Assembly: GCA_038373865.1 (NCBI GenBank)
Contig: JAXGGA010000065.1
Coordinates: 124,001 to 188,000, forward strand
Reading direction: 5' to 3'
Source: Uloborus plumipes
Lineage: Eukaryota > Arthropoda > Arachnida > Araneae > Uloboridae
Length of the DNA stretch: 64,000 nt
The position numbers and the translations under genes are program-made. The notes under the pieces were generated by a model. The model saw only the letters and a program-made list of their open reading frames with translations. It did no database searches and was not told where the DNA came from. Below are positions 57,651 through 64,000 of this stretch, in pieces. Each line of letters starts with the position of its first letter. The first letter of the stretch is position 1.

Positions 57651-58018
57651 GACCAAGACAGTTTCTAAAAATTACTAACTTTCAAAATACACATAACACT
57701 GCAGATTTACTAAGTACGTGGTGGCAACGATAAAATTAAATTGCTATCTGGGCTTATTTTGACGCTACTTTTGCAATAGTTGTCTATAGTTTAATAGTTA
57801 AACACAGTAGAAATTTTATATTTTATTCATACTCATGTAAAAGCTACAAGAACAAAATCATAGTCTTGAACTAATTTTTGAACTTGAATGAAAGGAAAAA
57901 ATTAATTTTCATCTCAAATTGAAACCGTAGGTTTCAATTTGTTTTTATTTGTTTAAATGGTTTGTTTATACTATAAAAGACTCAATTTTTAATTAGCAGA
58001 ATTACCAACTTATACTTG

Positions 58019-58141
58019 CAATGTACTTGTTAATGATAGATTACCATTACAAAATGGAGTTCATTTATTTTACAAGTTTTATTTAGGAGCATTTCAAGGC
58101 ATTTGGATACACATTATAACCAATGTTCTGCATGCTCCGCT
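58019..58141 (-). ncRNA. H/ACA snoRNA copy H6, best-formed copy
   Basis: All parts are present: GGAGCAT/ATGCTCC closing stem, pocket GCAGA and CTTGAA, upper stem CATTGG/CCAAATG with one bulge, and hinge AAATAA. The second hairpin has lower stem ACTTGT/ACAAGT, upper stem CCATT/AATGG and tail ACA-TTG. The H and ACA boxes sit 14 nt from their pockets, as the family requires. Confidence 0.74.
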
Positions 58142-58464
58142 GACTAACATAGTTTTTACCATAATATTTTTTCCGTAAAGGACACAATAAGGATGATCAC
58201 TGTTATAACACTTTATCAATAGTAGTCTTGATTTTTGCAACAAAAATTAGTAGAATTTTTTAAAACTAATGTTCCATTGTCATTCATGTAAATGCCACAA
58301 GTATAAAAATAATTGGCTTTTGAATGTTTTGCAATAGTCTATGAAACATTTGAATAATGATGAAAAGTCATTTTATTTAATTTCCTATTTTTATGATAGG
58401 CTTACAATGTTAATGTCATTTATTAAAATCATAAAGTTCAAATAGAATTACAAACCACTACTTA

Positions 58465-58588
58465 TAATGCATCTGACAATATTAGATTACCAATACAAAG
58501 TAAATCCTCAATTATTGTTCATATTTTATTTAGGAGCATTTCATGGCATTTGGGTACATATCATAGCCAATGTTCTGCATGCTCCAGA
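58465..58588 (-). ncRNA. H/ACA snoRNA copy H7, ACA box changed to GCA
   Basis: The first hairpin keeps the closing stem and 5' pocket half GCAGA. The 3' pocket half is CATGAA instead of CTTGAA, and the hinge is AAATAA. The tail reads AGAT-GCA-TTA, so the ACA box has lost its first A. Likely non-functional or weak. Confidence 0.55.
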
Positions 58589-58687
58589 CTGAGACTATTG
58601 ATTCTCAAAACACACATCACATTGCTGATTTCAGGAATGAGAGTGGTCAAAGAGCAAAAAGGAAGAAATAAAACAAATCATTGCAAG

Positions 58688-61423
58688 CAGTGTTAGAAAT
58701 AGAAATTTAAGTCTAGGCGTCATTGTGACTCCTAGGATCAATTTCTAGGCGTCAAAATGAACAATCTAGGCGTCATTTTTAAAAAAATTCTAATATAATC
58801 AGAACTTTTTAAAGAAAATCTTTATTTAACAGAAATGCGACACAAACACAATCCATGTATGATATGTTACTGGCAATGCATGAAAATGAGCATGGTATAG
58901 AATGTTGTTGCTTCAGACTAGTGCTGGGCGATGTTGCAGATTTTAATATCGCGATACATCACCAGTATAACTTCGCGATGTGCCGATATATCACGATGTT
59001 GCTATGTATTTTCTTTTCATTTAATTATGGGGGGTGGGGGGTCAGGAAGGGGGCTTTCACAGTGTTGTTCCGGTATCCTACGGCTTCGTCTCTCCCCTTT
59101 CCAGAACAGTGGATAACCCTTCAAATAGAGAGCAGGAAAAATGCAGCAACTACATGGACGGATTTATGGGGAGCGAGGGGGGGGGGGGCAATGCCCTACC
59201 AGTTTATTTGGGATGATTCTATACAATGAAAACATATCTGCCAAAATCATGAAGCGAGAAATCATGAATTTTTTCTAAAAAGTTCAGAAGAGATCTGAAA
59301 AAGGCAGATTGTCCTTTTCTGATAGGAAAAAACATTATTCATTAAATAGAAATGATAAGGCACTGATGTCTAAAATAACTTTTAAAGTGAAAGGGCAATT
59401 CTTTAAAGGAAAATATAGACAAAAACATTGCAAGTGATTAAAAAAGAGTAAAATGTTTTCTAAAGAGCTAGACCTGTTTCTAAGGAGAAGGGGAACAAAA
59501 GGTACATAAAGTATTAAGGGCAGAAAACCTAACTCAAGAGGACTAGCAATTTTATCATCTTAACTCAGGATTGTGTAGTTACTCTATCGAATAGCTCTAA
59601 ATTAAGGGTGGAGTTTACTCACTCTTTTACTCACTTTCTAAATGCTTTTAAAAAAGCATGATAATCATCAAAGGCTGAATTAATCAGTCATTATCAATAT
59701 TAAAATCCAAACAAACAAGTCATCAAAAGTTTTGGAAAAAAATGTTAAGTCGGATTGTAAAAAAAAATGCTGGTTTTGGAATAATCCATTTGTCACAAAC
59801 TTTGGAAAAATGGCTGAAATTTTATAAAAAAAAAACTGCTAGTTTTTCGATAAATAGCTAAAAAGGTAAAACTCATTAGTAGAATTGGAAAAAATAAAGA
59901 TTATCCATATAAAATCGTAAAAGCTAAACAAATTTTCAAAAATATTATGAAAAATCAAACAATAATTAACATGTAGGCAATTATTAGAGCTATTGTTTGC
60001 TCAAAGAAAAAAAAAAAAAAGAACTTGCCCCCCCCCCCCCCAGAAACTCAGTCTTAAATTTTCCTATGGACATCTACCACCCACATTTCTTGGCAATCTG
60101 TTGAATCAGTTTCCTGCCAACCTCTTCAAATAAAAAATAGGAAGATTTGCGAAAAAAATCGGAAGATCTCTCGAAATTAATCACTTGAATTCAATAACTC
60201 AAAATGTTTCATTAAAATGATCTACCAACTAAAAAAACATTAAAAGTTTCATTAAAATGTAAAAAGTAACTTTGTCCAGTTAGCGTCAAATACATTTGCA
60301 TTTATTGCTTCTTTTCCAATTGCTATTCATTTCTTTTTCCACTCCTTGAAAATAAGAGATACGTATATCCTGTGCCATCTACAGCTCCCAACAAGCCAAG
60401 TAAGCAAGCGGGTTGTAGACACAACACAGTAATAATTTTGCTGACTCAAGCGCACAAGATAAGCCGGTGCTTGGAGCAGATAGAGTTGGAAATTTTGATG
60501 GATGTTTTGAATTATTTTTTGCTTGTGCATTTTTTCCGGGAGGGGGGGGGGGCGTTGCTTGACTGAAGTTGTTTTAGAGTTCAGCACATCATAATCTGCA
60601 ATAAAGAACAGCTGCCCATCGTCCTCCTGATGGTTCAGCGATTTATTCTAACAGTAGCCAAATAAAGAATGCCGATTAGGTGGATGGGGGGAGGGGAGGG
60701 TGGCACAGAACAGACCACAACATTGAATGTTTTCAATTATCTACAATACTATTTCAAATAGAGAGGAGTGATCGGTGGCCAAGCCAAATTAGGATCGATC
60801 ATTATTTTTACGAGAGAATAGCCAACAAACATGGGCGCAGGGCTCTTTGTGAAAAAAAAAATCATTTTAAAAACATTTTTAATTCTTATTTATTTGGTTT
60901 TAAAATGTCTTTTCTTTTTTTCAGAAAAGATTTTTTTTTTTTTTTGCTCATTGTCCCCCCCCCCCCAAAAAAAAAACCCTTATGCATTATTCTACCGGTG
61001 CTCTTGTGCCCTAAACATCCTAACGAAAGCAAGCTTAAGAAGCGTTGAACGAAACAAAAACACACACACCCCGCGCGCATAACCACGCACAACTTCGTGA
61101 GGCGAAGAAAGAGACGATGTATCCCATCATGCATTTCCCCGCCGCCGGAGCTAAGGTGGTCTGCTGTGGTCCACCAGGGCTAAAGAAGAGTGGAGCACGG
61201 TGTGGGGGGGGGGGGGGGGTATGCTTTGTGGACAGACTGCCGGGAGGAGCGGGAGAAATATTGCGAATCCTTTTCGTCAATCATGATGAGTCAGACAAGA
61301 AAGGCTTTCTGTGATCCCAAAATCTTTAGGCGTCAAACTTGGCGCCTGGGTTTGGATGTTTAGGCGTCAAATGGAAAATTTTGGTCGCAAAATACGACTA
61401 ACGACCGCTTATTTCTAACACTG
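58688..61423. mobile_element. hAT-like element splitting the H/ACA array
   Basis: Ends CAGTGTTAGAAATA and TATTTCTAACACTG are perfect inverses. Flanks ATTGCAAG and ATTTGCAAG differ by one T. Both ends carry repeated TTTAGGCGTCAA/TCTAGGCGTCA motifs. 2736 bp with poly-G and poly-C runs and no transposase; ORFs within look random. It lies between H7 and H8. Confidence 0.75.
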
Positions 61424-61573
61424 ATTTGCAAGACATACAGAAAAGATGATATCTAAAAATGCACCTGAAAAGCTGGTATATTGGCTGGTGAAAATACAGC
61501 AGGTTTATTGATGCCACACAATAGTTTATTCAAATCTTAAATTGTAATCAACAAAATTAACAGCTGATACTTG

Positions 61574-61696
61574 TAATGTATCTGCTAATAAAAGATAACC
61601 AATACAAAATGGATATCAAATTTTTTACAAATTTTATTTAGGAGCATTTCAAGGCATTTGGGTACACATTATAGCCAATGTTCTGCATGCTCCAGT
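61574..61696 (-). ncRNA. H/ACA snoRNA copy H8, intronic
   Basis: Intact copy on the far side of the 2.7-kb hAT-like insertion. Closing stem GGAGCAT/ATGCTCC, pocket GCAGA and CTTGAA, hinge AAATAA. The second-hairpin lower stem is ATTTGT/GCAGAT (A-U, G-C and G-U pairs) and the tail is AGAT-ACA-TTA. Confidence 0.7.
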
Positions 61697-62089
61697 GATG
61701 GAGATAGGTTTTGACAATTGTTTATTCTCAAAGTAGATGTAACTTGACAAGATGATATTAAATTACTTAGTATTTGGGTGGAAATGATACAAATACAGTA
61801 CCAGTACAATATTTTTTCTTTCTTTTTGTGTTACTATTGTAATACTATTAGTCTAGATGTTTACAATAAAAAAAAGTAAAAATTACACTAACTTATGTTC
61901 CATTATTACTCATGCAAATTTACAATAAAACTATTGTTTTGAGGTTATAACTAACATTTGAATAATAAAGAAAAATTATTTTGCAATTAAAATTTCTACA
62001 GTAGGTAACATGAATTAAAGAAATATTTAGGTTTATATCCCAAAATAACCAAATTCTAACCTACGGAATACAAAACTTATTCTTGTAGT

Positions 62090-62165
62090 GTACTTGATAT
62101 GTTTCATTTGGGAACATTTCAAGTCATTTAGATCCACATTATAATCAAAATACTGTTGATACAGG
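62090..62165 (-). pseudogene. relic H/ACA copy H9
   Basis: A degenerate match to the first hairpin of the array (plus strand: GGGAACATTTCAAGTCATTT then ATAATCAAAATACTGTTGA). The closing stem and both pocket halves are mutated. It lies between the H/ACA and C/D arrays. Confidence 0.45.
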
Positions 62166-62705
62166 CTAGCTAAACATAGTTAGTACTATCCAAATTCAAA
62201 ATAGGACATAAACTCCTTTTTTACAACATAATGAAACAAATATCCTTAAGTACTTGAATTTTGAGAAAAAAAAATGTGTACATGTGCGGGAGTTTTTTTT
62301 TTTTGCAATCCTTCTAAGAGCACTACTACTTTCCATGTATAAGGTTGCTAAAATGCTTTGCTCAAATTTGAACTTCTATGCCATATTTTTGTCTTTACGT
62401 TCAACTTTTCAGAGAAAAAAAAAACAAGCATAGAAATTAAAAACCATCATATGAAATAATAAGGAATGATGATATAAGTATGAAAATATTCAATGCTACC
62501 TCAATACAATGATAGGTAGCTTATTTAAAAGTTTCATTATGAAAACTAGAGATTTTAATTTTTTAGAGTGAATAATTTTAACATTTAAAGAAATAGAAAA
62601 TTCTACTGAGAAATCATAAGGTCACTTAAGATCAATTAAAATTCAAGAATAATAATTTTATGCAAGAACTATTTTAGTTCATTTTATGATATAATCAATA
62701 CTTAC

Positions 62706-62766
62706 AACTCTCAGTAATATTTCTCTACAGTTTAATTTCAGAGACGAAAAATATTCATCATTGATA
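62706..62766 (-). ncRNA. C/D box snoRNA copy C1
   Basis: Minus strand: C box ATGATGA (62755-62761), guide ATATTTTTCGTCT, D' box CTGA, variable middle, D box CTGA (62711-62714). The guide contains TATTTTTCGTC, complementary to 18S rRNA GACGAAAAATA. There is no long terminal stem, as is common for intronic C/D RNAs. Confidence 0.68.
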
Positions 62767-62875
62767 ACATAATGCATGCTAAAAATACCTTTGTACTCCA
62801 AGATGCTACTCATTGAAGAATTTTCATCTATTTATTTTTTGCTAAACTTTAAGGGAAAAAAAGGAAAGGGCAGGC

Positions 62876-62935
62876 AATTTTCAGATGTGTTTCAACATGA
62901 GAAATTTCAGAGACGAAAAATAAACATCATATAGC
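62876..62935 (-). ncRNA. C/D box snoRNA copy C2, weakened C box
   Basis: The same guide and D' box (TTATTTTTCGTCTCTGAA) are present, with D box CTGA at 62881-62884. The C box reads ATGATGT, its last base changed, so assembly may be impaired. The segment before the D box differs from the other copies. Confidence 0.55.
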
Positions 62936-63191
62936 GACAAAAGATTTAAATAGAAAACAATCAATGCATAATTGCACAACAGTATACAAATAACTCGGAA
63001 CGTAAACCTAAGAGTTTATTACATTCCTTTTTGAAACAGAGTAAACTACCATAACAACTAATAAGAAAATTGAAAAACATGGTAAGAAATTAAAATCAGT
63101 TTCAAGTTTAATTAACATTCAAGAATAGAATAAATTTCGCACAACAATTCTTTTAGTTAAAAGTTTATACCTAAGAGTAACAAATTCTAAC

Positions 63192-63252
63192 AACTCTCAG
63201 AAATTTTTCTCTACACTTGAATTTCAGAGACGAAAAATATTCATCATTGATA
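63192..63252 (-). ncRNA. C/D box snoRNA copy C3
   Basis: C box ATGATGA (63241-63247), guide ATATTTTTCGTCT followed by D' CTGA, D box CTGA (63197-63200). Nearly identical to C1 over the first 30 nt; the part before the D box is AGAGAAAAATTT. Confidence 0.68.
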
Positions 63253-63457
63253 ATGGAAAATGCATAATAAAAATACCTTTTTATTCTAATGTATTTTGTA
63301 TTACAGTAAAACCTGCAAGGTTGACCACCTGTCTTAGTATTGAGCAGCAAAGTACTGCACCGCAAGTGATTGACTTACACAGATTTTATCGTCAAAAACT
63401 TTTCCTTTTATATTTTTTGCTTATTTTTTTAAAACTTAAGAGGTAGCAAAAAAAAGG

Positions 63458-63518
63458 AATTCTCAGATATTTATCTCAACACAAAAGTTTCAGAGACGAA
63501 AAATAATCATCACATGTA
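63458..63518 (-). ncRNA. C/D box snoRNA copy C4
   Basis: C box GTGATGA (63507-63513, still RTGATGA), guide TTATTTTTCGTCT, D' CTGA, D box CTGA (63463-63466). The change A to G at the first C-box base keeps the purine consensus. Confidence 0.66.
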
Positions 63519-63734
63519 ATTCATTAAAGATCATGCAAAATGTTAACACAGATAACATATGAAAATATTATCTATCAAAATGATATATAGTTTCGTAAAG
63601 AAATCCACCAGAGTATTATATACTTTTTTGAAACAGAATGAATTATAGTTAAAAAATTAGAATAATGTACTGAGAAATTCAGATCAAATCAATAAAATTC
63701 AATTTAAACAAAGTTTACACATCAAATATTTAAG

Positions 63735-63795
63735 ATCTCTCAGAAATGATCCTCTACAATTAAAATTCAGAGACGAAAAATAATCATCATTGATA
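63735..63795 (-). ncRNA. C/D box snoRNA copy C5
   Basis: C box ATGATGA (63784-63790), guide TTATTTTTCGTCT, D' CTGA, D box CTGA (63740-63743). The guide here extends the 18S match to TTATTTTTCGTC. Confidence 0.68.
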
Positions 63796-63862
63796 AAAAA
63801 AAAAAGTGGATAAATACATTATAAAAACTTCTAACATTTTCTTCTTTTTTGCAAAAAGACTA

Positions 63863-63924
63863 AGTTCTCAGATACTTTTCTCAACATTATTAATTTCAGA
63901 GACGAAAAATATTCATCATTGAAA
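63863..63924 (-). ncRNA. C/D box snoRNA copy C6
   Basis: C box ATGATGA (63913-63919), guide ATATTTTTCGTCT, D' CTGA, D box CTGA (63868-63871). It lies 130 bp from C5 and is the last copy before the window ends; more copies may lie beyond. Confidence 0.68.
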
Positions 63925-64000
63925 TTAGTGTACAGATTGCATGTTTTTCTCAGCTGATTTTAATAGTTTATAAAACAATACATAAAATTATTCATCAGCA

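Noticed and set aside
60680..61314. Several overlapping ORFs of 80-120 codons on both strands
   Set aside because: They sit in a hAT-like element with long G, C and A runs, have no shared motif, and are open mainly because of low complexity.
62706..63924. Regular repeats of TTTCAGAGACGAAAAATA that might suggest a CRISPR array
   Set aside because: Spacing is irregular (130-290 bp), the repeats carry C and D boxes, and the context is an animal intron.
52161..64000. Missing upstream HSPA9 exons (e.g. encoding the MKMKETAE region)
   Set aside because: I searched the minus strand for the expected Hsp70 motifs and found none, so I place these exons beyond the window.

Overview
The window is AT-rich, intron- and transposon-laden metazoan DNA, most likely from an arthropod. 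A chelicerate such as a spider is my guess, from the repeat families and a predicted rRNA target, but nothing here proves it. Only one conserved protein-coding gene can be supported: the 3' part of HSPA9 (mortalin, mitochondrial Hsp70) on the minus strand. Thirteen in-frame exons with clean GT-AG introns run from 52160 down to the stop codon at 30995-30997. They encode about the last 505 residues: the rest of the nucleotide-binding domain, the linker, the substrate-binding domain and a Ser-rich tail. The first 175 or so residues, the mitochondrial presequence and the promoter must lie beyond 64000.

The intron upstream of the first visible exon (52161 to beyond 64000) is the most interesting part. 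On the same strand as HSPA9 it carries two tandem families of small RNA genes. Eight copies (plus one relic) of an H/ACA-type RNA lie between 54861 and 62165. Each has two hairpins, an ANANNA hinge and mostly an ACA tail. At least six copies of a C/D-type RNA lie between 62706 and 63924. Their conserved D' guide is complementary to the 18S rRNA segment GACGAAAAAUA. The conserved 5' pocket of the H/ACA family matches an 18S helix-11 segment (UUCAAG-UG-UCUGC in the form I recall for chelicerates). Several copies have lost key boxes, which looks like birth and death of guide RNAs inside one intron. A 2.7-kb hAT-like element splits the array.

The left half (1-30 kb) is intergenic and almost wholly mobile DNA. 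From left to right it holds a piggyBac-type MITE (759), a SINE inside a SINE with a perfect 15-bp target duplication (2286-2760), a TIR element (4894), minus-strand Helitrons ending in hairpin plus CTAG (5664-9758) and a foldback MITE (10307). It continues with twin MITEs (11248-11834), a hAT MITE (12752), an RTE tail (13250), and Helitrons arranged head to tail at the exact A|T junction (13423-20398). One of these Helitrons is interrupted by a TA-flanked TIR element, itself interrupted by a long-TIR element with a decayed gene. After that come tandem repeat units (20398-25190), hAT MITEs and a piggyBac MITE (25527-29202).

The HSPA9 introns (31-52 kb) hold more of the same: hAT MITEs with exact 8-bp duplications, a Helitron inside a pogo-like element, foldback elements, and a three-deep nest at 36286-39051. 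That nest carries a 160-codon ORF with a Trp-rich domain. Coordinates come from reading by eye; exon edges should be exact, while edges of degraded repeats are approximate. Statements about rRNA sequence and repeat families rest on memory, not a search.
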